From an uncultured Burkholderiales bacterium (GTDB lineage: Bacteria; Pseudomonadota; Gammaproteobacteria; Burkholderiales; Burkholderiaceae_C), in the NCBI GenBank assembly GCA_903916355.1, contig CAIWWN010000149.1:1-55046 (forward strand): a stretch of 55,046 nt of DNA, in the 5' to 3' direction. Below the pieces are notes generated by a model. That model had not been told where the DNA came from. It did not search any database and saw only the letters and a list, made by a program, of their open reading frames with translations. Positions 20,812 through 32,102 of the stretch are shown here, piece by piece (position 1 is the first letter of the stretch; every line of letters begins with the position of its first letter). Position numbers and translations under genes: made by a program.

Positions 20812-21326
20812 ACTCTGTACGTCTATTTTTCCGCCTTGGCATGAGCGCACTCGACACGGCAGGCCTGTGGCTCGGTCTGCTCAGCCTGCGCCTGCTGCTG
20901 GCTTGGGAGTTTGGCGAGGCCGGTTTTGAAAAACTGAATGGCAGTAACTGGTTTGCTGACATTCAAGACCAGTTTCCCTGGCCCTTCAAGCTGATCTCCG
21001 CCGATTTGAACTGGGCACTGGCTACGGGTTTTGAAATCGTGGGTGCCATCGCCTTGCTCATCGGTCTGGGCACACGCTTCTTTTCAGCCTCGCTGATCGT
21101 GCTCACCGTGGTCGCCATAGCCAGTGTGCATTGGCCCGAATCGTGGTCTACCTGGGCTGAATTGTTTCAAGGCTATGCCTTGACCGACAAAGGCCACGGC
21201 AACTTCAAGCTGCCCGTGATCTACATCGCCATGCTGCTGCCGCTGGTGTTCATAGGGCCTGGGCGCTTGTCGCTGGACCATCTGTTTAAAACCCGTGCAG
21301 TCAATGCCACAATCCCCAGCAATTGA
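20808..21326 (+). CDS. DoxX-family membrane protein (HvfX-like)
   Basis: Four-TM DoxX pattern [19 protein letters not shown]...[22 protein letters not shown] overlap with DUF2063 gene. Confidence 0.9.
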   Translation: MNSVRLFFRLGMSALDTAGLWLGLLSLRLLLAWEFGEAGFEKLNGSNWFADIQDQFPWPFKLISADLNWALATGFEIVGAIALLIGLGTRFFSASLIVLTVVAIASVHWPESWSTWAELFQGYALTDKGHGNFKLPVIYIAMLLPLVFIGPGRLSLDHLFKTRAVNATIPSN

Positions 21327-21350
21327 TGGCGCAATGCAAGGGGAAATTGA

Positions 21351-22427
21351 ATGCCTGTGACACTGCCGAATTTCGATGATGTGCTCGCCGCTGCGCAGCG
21401 CCTGCAAGGCCACGCGCACCGTACGCCAGTGCTGCAGTCGCGCAGCCTGAATGCGCGCCTGGGGCTGCAGGTTTTTTTCAAGTGCGAGAATTTTCAGCGC
21501 ATGGGCGCTTTCAAATTTCGCGGTGGCTTCAACGCCTTGTCTTGCTTTACCCCGGCGCAGCGTCAGGCTGGTGTGGTGGCTTATTCGTCGGGCAATCATG
21601 CGCAGGCCATTGCTTTGTCGGCGCAGATCTTGGGCATGCCGGCCACGATCGTCATGCCGCACGACGCCTCACCCGCCAAGCTCGCGGCCACGCGCGGCTA
21701 TGGCGCGCAGATCGTCGGCTACGACCGCTACAGCGAAGACGCGATGGCGATCGCGCAAGGCCTGGCCGCGGAGCGCGGCATGACTTTCATCCCGCCTTTC
21801 GACCATGCCGATGTGCTGTGCGGCCAAGGCACGGCGGCGCTGGAATTGTTTGACGAGGTGGGCGCGCTGGACAGCCTGTTCGTCTGTCTGGGTGGCGGCG
21901 GTTTGCTCAGCGGCAGTTTACTGTCGACCCAAGCGCGAGCGCCGCATTGCCAGGTGATTGGCGTAGAGCCCGAAGCGGGCAACGACGTGCAGCAGTCGCT
22001 GCGCCGGGGTGAGCGGGTGCGCATCGCCACGCCCCAAACCATTGCCGATGGCGCGCAAACGCCGATGGTGGGCGCGCTCACTTTTGAGATCATTCGCCGC
22101 CATGTGGCGGACATCCATACCGTGAGCGATGCACAACTGATCGAGGCCATGCGTTTTTATGCCGAGCGCATGAAGATGGTGGTGGAGCCTACGGGCTGCC
22201 TGTCGCTGGCTGCCGTGGTGCAAGCTGCGCCGCAACTGCAAGGCCAGCGCGTGGGCGTGATCATCAGCGGCGGCAATGTGGACTTGGCGCGCTTTGCGCA
22301 GTTGCTCAGTGATCCGCTGCCCAGCGCTGCCGCTGAGACAAAGATCCATGCACAAGGCCCACTGAGCCCTAACGCGCCTTCAAGCGCAAAGCCCGGGCCT
22401 GTGCCAGCCACAAAGCCACCACGCTGA
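21351..22427 (+). CDS. PLP-dependent threonine/serine dehydratase-like (threo-3-hydroxyaspartate ammonia-lyase-type)
   Basis: FKCENFQRMGAFKFRGG PLP-Lys motif; GGGGLLSG; ISGGNVD. Confidence 0.9.
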   Translation: MPVTLPNFDDVLAAAQRLQGHAHRTPVLQSRSLNARLGLQVFFKCENFQRMGAFKFRGGFNALSCFTPAQRQAGVVAYSSGNHAQAIALSAQILGMPATIVMPHDASPAKLAATRGYGAQIVGYDRYSEDAMAIAQGLAAERGMTFIPPFDHADVLCGQGTAALELFDEVGALDSLFVCLGGGGLLSGSLLSTQARAPHCQVIGVEPEAGNDVQQSLRRGERVRIATPQTIADGAQTPMVGALTFEIIRRHVADIHTVSDAQLIEAMRFYAERMKMVVEPTGCLSLAAVVQAAPQLQGQRVGVIISGGNVDLARFAQLLSDPLPSAAAETKIHAQGPLSPNAPSSAKPGPVPATKPPR

Positions 22428-23598
22428 GCAGGCTGCACAGCAGCACCCAGCGCAGACCTACGGCATAGCCGCCATCGGGGTTCCACAAAAGACCCAGTGC
22501 CCAAGGCGCAGCAGCACGGGCCAGGGCAATGGGCACACCCAGCAGGCCGTTCAATTGCCCCACATGGTCGCGACTCACGTACTGCGCAAAGGCCGTGCCT
22601 TTGACGATGGTGTTCAAGCCATTGCCCAAACCAAACAGCAGCACAAACCACAAGGCAGGCAGGGCAGTGACACCGCCAAACACCAGGGCGCACAGGCCCA
22701 GCGGAATCAAGACGGGGATCCAGCGGTTGGCGGCATGCACATCCAAGTGCCGCTCAAACATGAACAGCAGCCACCGCCCCACCACCTGAATCACGCCGAT
22801 CGACGCCGGGATCGCCAACACCCAAGCCAGCGGTAAGCCCGACTCGCGCAGCAAATTCACCAGGTGCACCGGCAAGGCCGAGGTGACCATCATCATCAAA
22901 ATCATGAACAGCGACAGCAACCAAAAAGGCGGCTGTTTTAAAAATACTCGCACAGAGACAGGCGTCGCTCCGGTCTGCGCTGCCGCGTGTTGCGCACGCC
23001 TTGCGCCGCCCAGCAGCAGCGCATGCAAGGGCGCGCACACAAGCAGTTGCAGCAAGCCCAACACCACCAAGGCCTCGCGCCAGCCCCAGGTGTCGATCAG
23101 CCACGACGACAGCGGAATGAACACGGTGCTGGCCAGACCGCCCAAAAAAGTCAGCATGATGATGCCGCGGCGAAAGTCATTGGGAAAGCGCCGCGTCACC
23201 ACGGCAAAGGCCGGTGTGTACAAGGTGGCGGAAAGACCCAGCCCCAGCCAAGCCCAAACCAAATAGAACTCAAGCAAGCTGTGGATTTGGCTGTGCGCCA
23301 GCAAGCCCAGGCCCACGATGATGGAGCCGCCGGTCATCACCCAGCGCTCATGACCAGCGTCGATCCAGCGGCCAACCCAAAACGCCATCAGGCCTTCGCA
23401 CAGCAAAGCCAGGCTGAAGGCGAACGACGACTCGGCGCGCGACAAGCCCAGCGCCAGCTCGATCGGATGCGCCAGCAAGGCAAAGGTGTAAAACACGCTG
23501 CCCCAGGTGATCAGCTGCCCCAAAGACAACCAGCCCGAGAACGAACTCAGCGAGGGGGCGCGGTGAGGGGGCGTGAAAGACCCGAAAGAAAAAGACAT
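22369..23598 (-). CDS. MFS transporter
   Basis: 12-TM pattern; RFPNDFRRGIIMLTFLGGLASTVFIPLSSWL. Confidence 0.88.
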   Translation of the reverse strand: MSFSFGSFTPPHRAPSLSSFSGWLSLGQLITWGSVFYTFALLAHPIELALGLSRAESSFAFSLALLCEGLMAFWVGRWIDAGHERWVMTGGSIIVGLGLLAHSQIHSLLEFYLVWAWLGLGLSATLYTPAFAVVTRRFPNDFRRGIIMLTFLGGLASTVFIPLSSWLIDTWGWREALVVLGLLQLLVCAPLHALLLGGARRAQHAAAQTGATPVSVRVFLKQPPFWLLSLFMILMMMVTSALPVHLVNLLRESGLPLAWVLAIPASIGVIQVVGRWLLFMFERHLDVHAANRWIPVLIPLGLCALVFGGVTALPALWFVLLFGLGNGLNTIVKGTAFAQYVSRDHVGQLNGLLGVPIALARAAAPWALGLLWNPDGGYAVGLRWVLLCSLLSVVALWLAQARALRLKAR

Positions 23599-23628
23599 CG
23601 ACCGATTATCGGGCGACCCTGCGCGACC

Positions 23629-25158
23629 TCATGTCGCCTGCAAGGCCCGGCGGTACTGCACCGCTTCGGCCACATGGGCGGTTTGCGTGCTGGCGCTGCC
23701 GGCCAAATCGGCAATGGTGCGCGCCACCTTCAGCGTGCGGTGGGTGCTGCGCCCGCTCCAGCCCAGCTGCGTGGCCACCTTGTTCAAGAACGTGATGGCT
23801 GCGCTGTCCAGGCCCACATGCGCGTCAATCGCCTGGCCTTGCAGCGCCTGGTTGGTGCAGCCTTGGCGCGCCAGCGCGCGATCGCGTGCAGCGCTGCTGC
23901 GCAGACGAATGGCTTGGGTGGACTCGCCCGGTGGACCGCTGACCAAATCCTGCGCGGCCAAACTGGGCACCTCCACATGCAAGTCGATGCGGTCCAGCAG
24001 CGGGCCACTGAGCTTGCCTTGGTAGCGGCTGATCTGGTCGGGTGTGCAGCGGCAAGCGCGCACGGGGCTGCCCAAATAGCCGCAGGGGCAGGGGTTCATG
24101 GCGGCGATCAACTGAAAACGCGCCGGAAACTCGGCCCGCCTTGCAGCCCGGGCGATGCTGATGGTGCCGCTTTCGAGCGGTTCGCGCAGGGCTTCTAAGG
24201 CAGTGCGGGGGAATTCGGGCAACTCGTCCAAAAAGAGCACGCCATGGTGCGCCAAGGAGATTTCACCCGGCCGCGGCGGTGAGCCACCGCCCACCAAAGC
24301 CACCGCGCTGGCCGTGTGGTGAGGTTGCGCGGTGGGGCGTTGGGCCCAGCGCTCCAAAGAAAAACGCCCGGCCAAGCTGGCAATGGCCGCGCTTTCCAGC
24401 GCTTCTTCAATGCCCATGGGCGGCAGCAGTCCGGCAAAGCGCTGCGCCAACATGGACTTGCCCGAGCCCGGCGGGCCGACCATCAACAAACTGTGCCCGC
24501 CCGCGGCCGCGATCTCCAGCACCCGCTTGCTGGCGGCTTGGCCTTTCACGTCGGACAAGTCGAGGTACGTGGCGGCGGAGCTCAGCTCGGGCGCCTGCAT
24601 GCGGCTCCACCCCTCGCTGGGCGGTGTGGGCTCGCTGCTGGCGGGCAAAAACTGCTGTACCACGTCCAGCAAATGCCGGGCGCGGTAAATGTGCGCGTCG
24701 GGCACCAAGGCGGCTTCTTCGGCGCTGCCCGGTGGCAGCACTAATTTGGTGCTGACCTGCAATTGGCGCAGTGCCAAGCTCATGGCCAGGGCGCCGCGCA
24801 CCGGCCTTAGCTCGCCAGACAAAGACAATTCGCCTGCAAATTCAAAGCCCGCCAGCTGGGCCGCGTCGACCTGGCCGCTGGCCGCCAAGATGCCCATGGC
24901 AATGGGCAAATCAAACCGGCCTGAATCCTTGGGCAGATCGGCTGGGGCCAGATTCACGGTGATGCGTTTGTTGTGGGGAAACTCCAGCCCCGCGTTTTGC
25001 AAGGCGCTGCGCACCCGCTCGCGGGCCTCTTTCACTTCCACGTCGGCCAGGCCGACCAAAGTGAAGCTGGGCAAGCCATTGGCCAAATGCACCTCGACCG
25101 TGACGGCAGGGGCCTGCAGACCCACCAAAGCGCGGCTTTGCACCAAAGAAAGACTCAT
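23629..25158 (-). CDS. comM: YifB/ComM family Mg-chelatase-like AAA+ ATPase
   Basis: MSLSLVQSRALVGLQAPAVTVEVHLANGLPSFTLVGLAD...; GPPGSGKSMLAQRFAGLLPP; MNPCPCGYLG. Confidence 0.95.
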   Translation of the reverse strand: MSLSLVQSRALVGLQAPAVTVEVHLANGLPSFTLVGLADVEVKEARERVRSALQNAGLEFPHNKRITVNLAPADLPKDSGRFDLPIAMGILAASGQVDAAQLAGFEFAGELSLSGELRPVRGALAMSLALRQLQVSTKLVLPPGSAEEAALVPDAHIYRARHLLDVVQQFLPASSEPTPPSEGWSRMQAPELSSAATYLDLSDVKGQAASKRVLEIAAAGGHSLLMVGPPGSGKSMLAQRFAGLLPPMGIEEALESAAIASLAGRFSLERWAQRPTAQPHHTASAVALVGGGSPPRPGEISLAHHGVLFLDELPEFPRTALEALREPLESGTISIARAARRAEFPARFQLIAAMNPCPCGYLGSPVRACRCTPDQISRYQGKLSGPLLDRIDLHVEVPSLAAQDLVSGPPGESTQAIRLRSSAARDRALARQGCTNQALQGQAIDAHVGLDSAAITFLNKVATQLGWSGRSTHRTLKVARTIADLAGSASTQTAHVAEAVQYRRALQAT

Positions 25159-25168
25159 TTTCCCTCCT

Positions 25169-25185
25169 TGCACCACAAGCGTGCA
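25169..25185. promoter_or_regulatory. NtrC-type binding site (TGCACCACAAGCGTGCA)
   Basis: Dyad TGCAC-N7-GTGCA, about 130 bp upstream of the -24 element. Confidence 0.6.
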
Positions 25186-25313
25186 TTTTTTGGCGCCAAC
25201 GTTTCTCAAAATGAAAAACGTCTGCACGACAATTTTTATTGGATCATAAAAAGAGGAAAAAAGAACACAGTATTTGTGCGGATAGGGGGTTGGCACCGAT
25301 ACAGATCGCACCT

Positions 25314-25329
25314 TGGCATGCTCCATGCT
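25314..25329 (+). promoter_or_regulatory. Sigma54 -24/-12 promoter (TGGCATG-CTCC-ATGCT)
   Basis: GG-N10-GC spacing; close to TGGCAYG-N4-TTGCW; 43 bp before torF ATG. Confidence 0.65.
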
Positions 25330-25371
25330 AAGTGTCATTGTCCTTTCATCAATTTTTGTCCAGGAGTCCTT

Positions 25372-26504
<1,133 letters not shown>

Positions 26505-26530
26505 ACCACACAACCGAAAGAGAGTTTCAA

Positions 26531-28069
26531 ATGAAAAAGTTTCTTGCCTCCTTGGCGTTGGGCTTCAGCCTCTTGGCTGCAGCGCCCGCCTTCAGCGCCG
26601 ACGCGCCTGCTGCCGCTGCGGCGCTGGCTGCGACCGAAGCCAAAGCTGACGCGGCGCCCGCTGCTGCAGCCCCTGCCGCCGCTGGCGCGCCTGCTGCGGC
26701 CGCTGCCGCTCCAGCCGAAGCCGCTCCTGTGTTGGTGCCTAACAAGGGCGACACCGCCTGGATGATGGTCTCCACCATCTTGGTGATTTTGATGGTCGTT
26801 CCTGGCTTGGCCTTGTTCTACGGCGGTTTGGTCCGCAGCAAGAACATGCTGTCGGTGCTGATGCAAGTCATGGTCACCTTCTCGTTGATCACGGTCTTGT
26901 GGTTCATCTACGGCTACAGCCTGGCTTTCACCGAAGGCAACGCCTATTTCGGTGGTCTGGATCGCCTGTTCATGAAGGGCATCTGGGATAACGCCGCAGG
27001 CACGTTTGCCAACGCAGCCACCTTCAGCAAAGGCGTTGTGATTCCTGAACTGACGTTCGCTGGTTTCCAAGCCACCTTTGCAGGCATCACCTGCGCCTTG
27101 ATCGTCGGCGCCTTTGCCGAGCGCATCAAGTTCTCTGCGGTGTTGATGTTCATGGTCCTGTGGTTCACCTTCAGCTATTTGCCGATCGCGCACATGGTCT
27201 GGTTCTGGATGGGCCCTGACGCTTACTCGGCCAAAGAAGTGGTCGACGAAATGAACAGCAAAGCCGGTCTGATCTGGCAGTGGGGCGCGCTCGACTTCGC
27301 TGGCGGTACCGTGGTGCACATCAACGCCGCTGTGGCGGGCCTGGTGGGTGCTTTCATGGTTGGCAAGCGTGTGGGTTACGGCCGTGAAGCCATGGCGCCG
27401 CACAGCCTGACATTGACCATGGTCGGTGCCTCGTGGTTGTGGGTGGGCTGGTTCGGTTTCAACGCAGGCTCTGCCTTGGAAGCCAACGGTTTCGCCGCAC
27501 TGGCATTCGCTAACACCTTGCTCGCCACGGCTGCAGCTGTGTTGTCCTGGTGTGTGGGTGAAGCGCTGATGCGTGGCAAGGCTTCGATGTTGGGTGCTGC
27601 TTCGGGTGCGGTGGCCGGTCTGGTGGCGATCACGCCAGCAGCGGGCAACGTGGGCATCGGTGGTGGCTTGATCATTGGTTTGATCGCTGGTTTCGCTTGC
27701 TTGTGGGGTGTGAACGGCCTGAAGAAAATGTTGGGCGCAGACGACACCTTGGACGTGTTCGGGGTGCACGGCGTGGGCGGCATCGTCGGCGCCTTGCTGA
27801 CCGGCGTGTTCAGCTCGCCTAGCCTGGGTGGCCCTAGCGCCATGGGTGACTGGGTCACAGCCACCATGATCACTTCGGCAGATTTCTCCATCGCTTCTCA
27901 AGTGTGGATCCAGGCCAAAGCCATCATGGTCACCATCGTGTGGTCGGGTGTGGTGTCTTTGGTTTCCTTCAAGCTGGTGGACTTGACCATCGGCCTGCGT
28001 GTCACGGAAGAAGAAGAGCGCGAAGGCTTGGACATTTCCTCACACGGTGAGACCGCGTACCACGGGTAA
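26531..28069 (+). CDS. amtB: Ammonium transporter with long Ala/Pro-rich N-terminal segment
   Basis: Amt signature regions DFAGGTVVHINAAVAGLVGA, DVFGVHGVGGIVGALLTG. Confidence 0.97.
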   Translation: MKKFLASLALGFSLLAAAPAFSADAPAAAAALAATEAKADAAPAAAAPAAAGAPAAAAAAPAEAAPVLVPNKGDTAWMMVSTILVILMVVPGLALFYGGLVRSKNMLSVLMQVMVTFSLITVLWFIYGYSLAFTEGNAYFGGLDRLFMKGIWDNAAGTFANAATFSKGVVIPELTFAGFQATFAGITCALIVGAFAERIKFSAVLMFMVLWFTFSYLPIAHMVWFWMGPDAYSAKEVVDEMNSKAGLIWQWGALDFAGGTVVHINAAVAGLVGAFMVGKRVGYGREAMAPHSLTLTMVGASWLWVGWFGFNAGSALEANGFAALAFANTLLATAAAVLSWCVGEALMRGKASMLGAASGAVAGLVAITPAAGNVGIGGGLIIGLIAGFACLWGVNGLKKMLGADDTLDVFGVHGVGGIVGALLTGVFSSPSLGGPSAMGDWVTATMITSADFSIASQVWIQAKAIMVTIVWSGVVSLVSFKLVDLTIGLRVTEEEEREGLDISSHGETAYHG

Positions 28070-28114
28070 TCCCTTTCTCCTTGCAAAGGTGGCTTGAACG
28101 CCACCACTCCCTTC

Positions 28115-28146
28115 AGCCCGCTGCACGCAAGTGCGCGGGCTTTTTT
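28115..28146 (+). terminator. Rho-independent terminator after glnK-amtB
   Basis: AGCCCGC...GCGGGC followed by TTTTTT. Confidence 0.8.
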
Positions 28147-28196
28147 GTTGGTGCCGCATGTTAAAGTGAAACGTTGCAGATTGCTTTGGTCGCCCA

Positions 28197-28729
28197 TGTC
28201 ACAACCCCACGATCCCGCCTCAGTTGCCGAGTCCCTTGCCGAGTCCCTTGCTGTTGAAGACGATGAGGGCGCGCGCATTCCTTTGAAAATTGAAGACTGG
28301 TTGACCGTCGTGGTCATGGGTTTGCTCTCCCTGATCACCTTTGCCAACGTGCTGGTGCGCTACTTCACCGACCAATCGTTCGCTTGGACGGAAGAGTTCT
28401 CGGTGTTCCTGATGATCGTCTTGTCCTTGGTCGCCGGATCCGCCTCGGTGGCGCGCAACCGGCAAATCCGCATTGAATATTTTGCCGACAGTGGCTCCGA
28501 AAAACGCCAACGCGCCTTGGCCCGCTTTGGCGCGCTGATGGTGTTCGTGCTGTTTGCCTTGATTGCGGTTTTAAGTGCCCGCGTGGTGTGGGACGACTAC
28601 CGGTTTGGCGAAACGTCGCCCGGCATTGGCGTGCCGCAGTGGTGGTACACGGTGTGGTTGCCGGTGATGTCGGTGGCCATTGCCGGTCGTGCCATGGGGC
28701 TGTTCATTCGCCGAGGGCGTCAAGCATGA
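28197..28729 (+). CDS. dctQ: TRAP transporter small permease
   Basis: Four-TM DctQ pattern, FAWTEEFSVFLMIVLSLVAGS. Confidence 0.9.
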
Positions 28730-30024
28730 TCCCGACGCTTCTATTTGTCGCTTTCCTCACCATGATGCTGCTGGGCGTGCCGATCGGCGCGGCCCTAGGT
28801 TTGGCCGGTGCCGCTTGTATTGCCTTGGCCAACTCGGATGCGCAGTGGTTTGGCCTGCTGGCCGTGCCGCAAAACTTCTACGCCGGCTTGGGCAAGTACC
28901 CTTTGCTGGCCATTCCCATGTTTGTCTTGGTGGGGTCGATTTTTGACCGCTCGGGCGTGGCGCTGCGGCTGGTGAACTTTGCCGTCGCCATCGTCGGTCG
29001 CGGTCCCGGCATGTTGCCCTTGGTGGCGATTGTGGTGGCCATGTTTTTGGGCGGCATCTCCGGCTCTGGTCCGGCCAACGCCGCAGCCGTGGGCGCAGTG
29101 ATGATCACCGCCATGTCGCGCGCGGGCTACCCGGCGGCGTTTTCGGCCAGCGTGGTGGGTGCGGCGGCGGCGACCGATATTTTGATTCCGCCTTCGGTGG
29201 CCTTCATCGTGTATTCGGTGTTGGTGCCTGGCGCTTCCGTGCCCGCGCTGTTTGCGGCCGGCATGATCCCTGGCATTTTGGCCGGCCTGGCCCTGATCGT
29301 GCCGACCGTGTGGATGGCCCGTAAGCACAAAATGGGTGCGTACGAAGCCAGTCTGCCGCGCCCTGAATTTTGGCAAAGTTTCAAAGAAGCCACCTGGGGC
29401 TTGGCCGCGCCGATCTTGATTTTGGGCGGCATGCGGGCCGGTTGGTTCACGCCGACCGAAGCCGCCGTGGTGGCGGTGTTTTATGGTTTGTTCGTGGGCA
29501 TGGTCATTTACCGCACCATCCATGTCCGTGATTTGTTTGTGATCTTGCGCGAGTCGGGTGAGTTGTCGGCGGTGATTTTGCTGGTGGTGTCACTGGCCGG
29601 TATTTTTGCTTTCTCGTTGTCGACCTTGGGCGTGATCGATCCGGTCACCACCGCCATCGTCAACTCGGGGTTGGGCGAATACGGGGTGCTGGCGCTGCTG
29701 ATTTTGCTGCTGATCACGGTGGGCATGTTCCTCGATGGCGTGTCGATCTTTTTGATTTTTGTGCCGCTCTTGTGGCCCATCGTGCAGTTTTACAAATGGG
29801 ACCCCGTCTGGTTTGGCGTGATCTTGACGCTCAAGGTTGCCTTGGGTCAGTTCACCCCGCCTTTGGCGGTGAACCTGATGGTGTCTTGCCGTATTGCCGG
29901 TGTGCGGATGGAAGAAACCGTGCGCTGGGTGGGCTGGATGCTGTTCTCGATGTTCCTGGTCATGCTCGCGGTGATTGCGTGGCCAGAACTGGCTTTGTGG
30001 TTGCCGCGTTATTTGGGTTATTGA
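28726..30024 (+). CDS. dctM: TRAP transporter large permease
   Basis: GGISGSGPANAAAVGAVMITAMSRAGY; FLDGVSIFLIFVPLLWP. Confidence 0.93.
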   Translation: MIPTLLFVAFLTMMLLGVPIGAALGLAGAACIALANSDAQWFGLLAVPQNFYAGLGKYPLLAIPMFVLVGSIFDRSGVALRLVNFAVAIVGRGPGMLPLVAIVVAMFLGGISGSGPANAAAVGAVMITAMSRAGYPAAFSASVVGAAAATDILIPPSVAFIVYSVLVPGASVPALFAAGMIPGILAGLALIVPTVWMARKHKMGAYEASLPRPEFWQSFKEATWGLAAPILILGGMRAGWFTPTEAAVVAVFYGLFVGMVIYRTIHVRDLFVILRESGELSAVILLVVSLAGIFAFSLSTLGVIDPVTTAIVNSGLGEYGVLALLILLLITVGMFLDGVSIFLIFVPLLWPIVQFYKWDPVWFGVILTLKVALGQFTPPLAVNLMVSCRIAGVRMEETVRWVGWMLFSMFLVMLAVIAWPELALWLPRYLGY

Positions 30025-30053
30025 TTTTCTAATTTTTCTAAAAGGAGACACAC

Positions 30054-31088
30054 ATGAAACTTCGTCGTCATTTGCTCAGCCTGTTGGCCCTGGCCGCCAG
30101 CGTGAGCGCATTCACTGCACCGGCTGTGGCCGCCGAGTACAAGGCCGAGTACCGCATGTCGCTCGTCTTGGGACCGCCCACACCCTGGGGCCAAGCCGGC
30201 AAGATGTGGGCCGATATGGTCAAGGAACGCACGCAAGGTCGCATCAGCATCAAGCTGTACCCCGGCGTGTCCTTGATTCAGGGCGATCAAACGCGCGAGT
30301 TCAGCGCGCTGCGCCAAGGCGTGATCGACATGGCCGTGGGCTCGACCATCAACTGGTCACCCCAAGTCAAAGAATTGAACCTGTTCTCGTTGCCGTTCTT
30401 GATGCCCGATTACGCCGCCATCGATGCGCTGACGCAAGGCAGTGTGGGTCAGAAAATTTTCTCCACCCTGGACAAGTCGGGCGTCGTGCCTTTGGCTTGG
30501 GGTGAAAACGGTTTTCGCGAGTTGACCAACTCCAAGCGCTCCATCAAGTCACCGGCTGATTTGAAGGGCATGAAAATCCGTGTCGTGGGCTCGCCCATTT
30601 ACTCGGACATGTTCACCGCCATGGGCGCCAACCCCACGCAAATGAGTTGGGCCGATGCCCAGCCGGCGCTGTCCAGCGGCGCGGTGGACGGCCAAGAAAA
30701 CCCCTTGTTCCTGTTCACCGTGCTCAAGATGCACACCGTGGGCCAGAAGTTTGTGACCACCTGGGGCTATGTGGCCGACCCGTTGATCTTTGTGGTGAAC
30801 AAAGAGATTTGGGCCTCCTGGACGCCGGCGGACCAAGCCATCGTCAAGCAAGCCGCCATCGACGCGGGCAAAGCTGAAATCGCCGTGGCCCGCAAAGGCT
30901 TGGTCGAGGCTGACAAACCGGTGCTCAAAGACATCGCTGCCATGGGCGTGACGGTCACCTCGTTGAGTGCCGAAGAGCGCGAAGCCTTTGTCACAGTGAC
31001 TCGCCCTGTGTACGAAAAATGGAAAAACACGGTCGGCCCCGCTTTGGTCAAGGAAGCTGAAGCGGCGGTGGCTGCGCGCAAAAAATAA
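30054..31088 (+). CDS. dctP: TRAP transporter substrate-binding protein
   Basis: Signal peptide; LPFLMPDYAAIDALTQG; DLKGMKIRVVGSPIYSDMFTAMGANP. Confidence 0.92.
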   Translation: MKLRRHLLSLLALAASVSAFTAPAVAAEYKAEYRMSLVLGPPTPWGQAGKMWADMVKERTQGRISIKLYPGVSLIQGDQTREFSALRQGVIDMAVGSTINWSPQVKELNLFSLPFLMPDYAAIDALTQGSVGQKIFSTLDKSGVVPLAWGENGFRELTNSKRSIKSPADLKGMKIRVVGSPIYSDMFTAMGANPTQMSWADAQPALSSGAVDGQENPLFLFTVLKMHTVGQKFVTTWGYVADPLIFVVNKEIWASWTPADQAIVKQAAIDAGKAEIAVARKGLVEADKPVLKDIAAMGVTVTSLSAEEREAFVTVTRPVYEKWKNTVGPALVKEAEAAVAARKK

Positions 31089-31096
31089 TCTTGCGT

Positions 31097-32044
31097 ATGC
31101 CTGCATCCACCTTACCCTCCGCATCCTGGCAAGCCCTGACCACCCAGCCTGACGGCTTGAGCGAGTCGCCGTTTTGGCATCCGCAAGAGCAGCGGCTGTA
31201 TTGGGTGGACATCCCGGGTCGCAGGCTGGCGCGGGTCAAGGTGCGCGACCTGACGCAAGCACAAGGGGAGGTCGAGTATTGGCCTGTCCCTGAAGAGCCC
31301 GGTTGCATGGCGCCTGTGGCAGGTGGCGGTGTGATCGTGGCTTTGCGTGACGGGATTTATGTAGGCGCCACATGGGGCGGCTCTTTGGAGCTGCTGGCGG
31401 CTGCGCCCTACGACACCACGCGCCTGCGCTTTAACGATGGCAAGTGCGATGCGCAAGGCCATTTTTGGGCCGGCACCATGTACGAGCCACGTGACCAAGC
31501 TGCGGGCGTGCTGTACCGTTTGCAAGGCACCACCTTGCAAGCCATGGCCGATCACGCCACCGTGGCCAATGGCCTGGCTTGGTCGCCAGACGGCACGACG
31601 CTGTACTGGTCCGACACCGGCAGCCACCGCATCCGCGCGTGGGACTGGGACTGCGCCAGCAGCACCTTGTCGGGCGAGCGGATTTTTCACCAAGCCGCCC
31701 TCAAACCGTCCGGCTGGACCTGGGGCAACACCACTGGCTTGGTCTATGGCGGGCGGCCTGATGGCGCCACGGTGGACGCACAAGGCAATTACTACAGCGC
31801 CATGTACGAGGGCAAGCGCATCGTCAAATTCTCACCGCAGGGGCAGGTGTTGGCGGTGATCGAAACCCCGGTGCAATGCACCACCATGCCGTGTTTGGGT
31901 GGCGAGGACTTGAAAACCCTGTTCATCACCACCTCGCGCAGCGGCCGCAGAAAGGCCGAGTTGGCCGCCATGCCTTTGTCCGGTTGCATCTTCGCCATGC
32001 GCGTAGACGTGCCGGGTTTGCCGGTAAATTTCTACCGGCCCTGA
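31097..32044 (+). CDS. SMP-30/gluconolactonase/LRE family protein
   Basis: LSESPFWHPQEQRLYWVDIPGRRL; FNDGKCDAQGHFWAGTM; NGLAWSPDGTTLYWSDT. Confidence 0.93.
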   Translation: MPASTLPSASWQALTTQPDGLSESPFWHPQEQRLYWVDIPGRRLARVKVRDLTQAQGEVEYWPVPEEPGCMAPVAGGGVIVALRDGIYVGATWGGSLELLAAAPYDTTRLRFNDGKCDAQGHFWAGTMYEPRDQAAGVLYRLQGTTLQAMADHATVANGLAWSPDGTTLYWSDTGSHRIRAWDWDCASSTLSGERIFHQAALKPSGWTWGNTTGLVYGGRPDGATVDAQGNYYSAMYEGKRIVKFSPQGQVLAVIETPVQCTTMPCLGGEDLKTLFITTSRSGRRKAELAAMPLSGCIFAMRVDVPGLPVNFYRP

Positions 32045-32102
32045 AGCCGCACCGAATTTTTCACAGGGTGCGCGTTCAAAAAATTCACGCCCTTTCTAGG
32101 GT

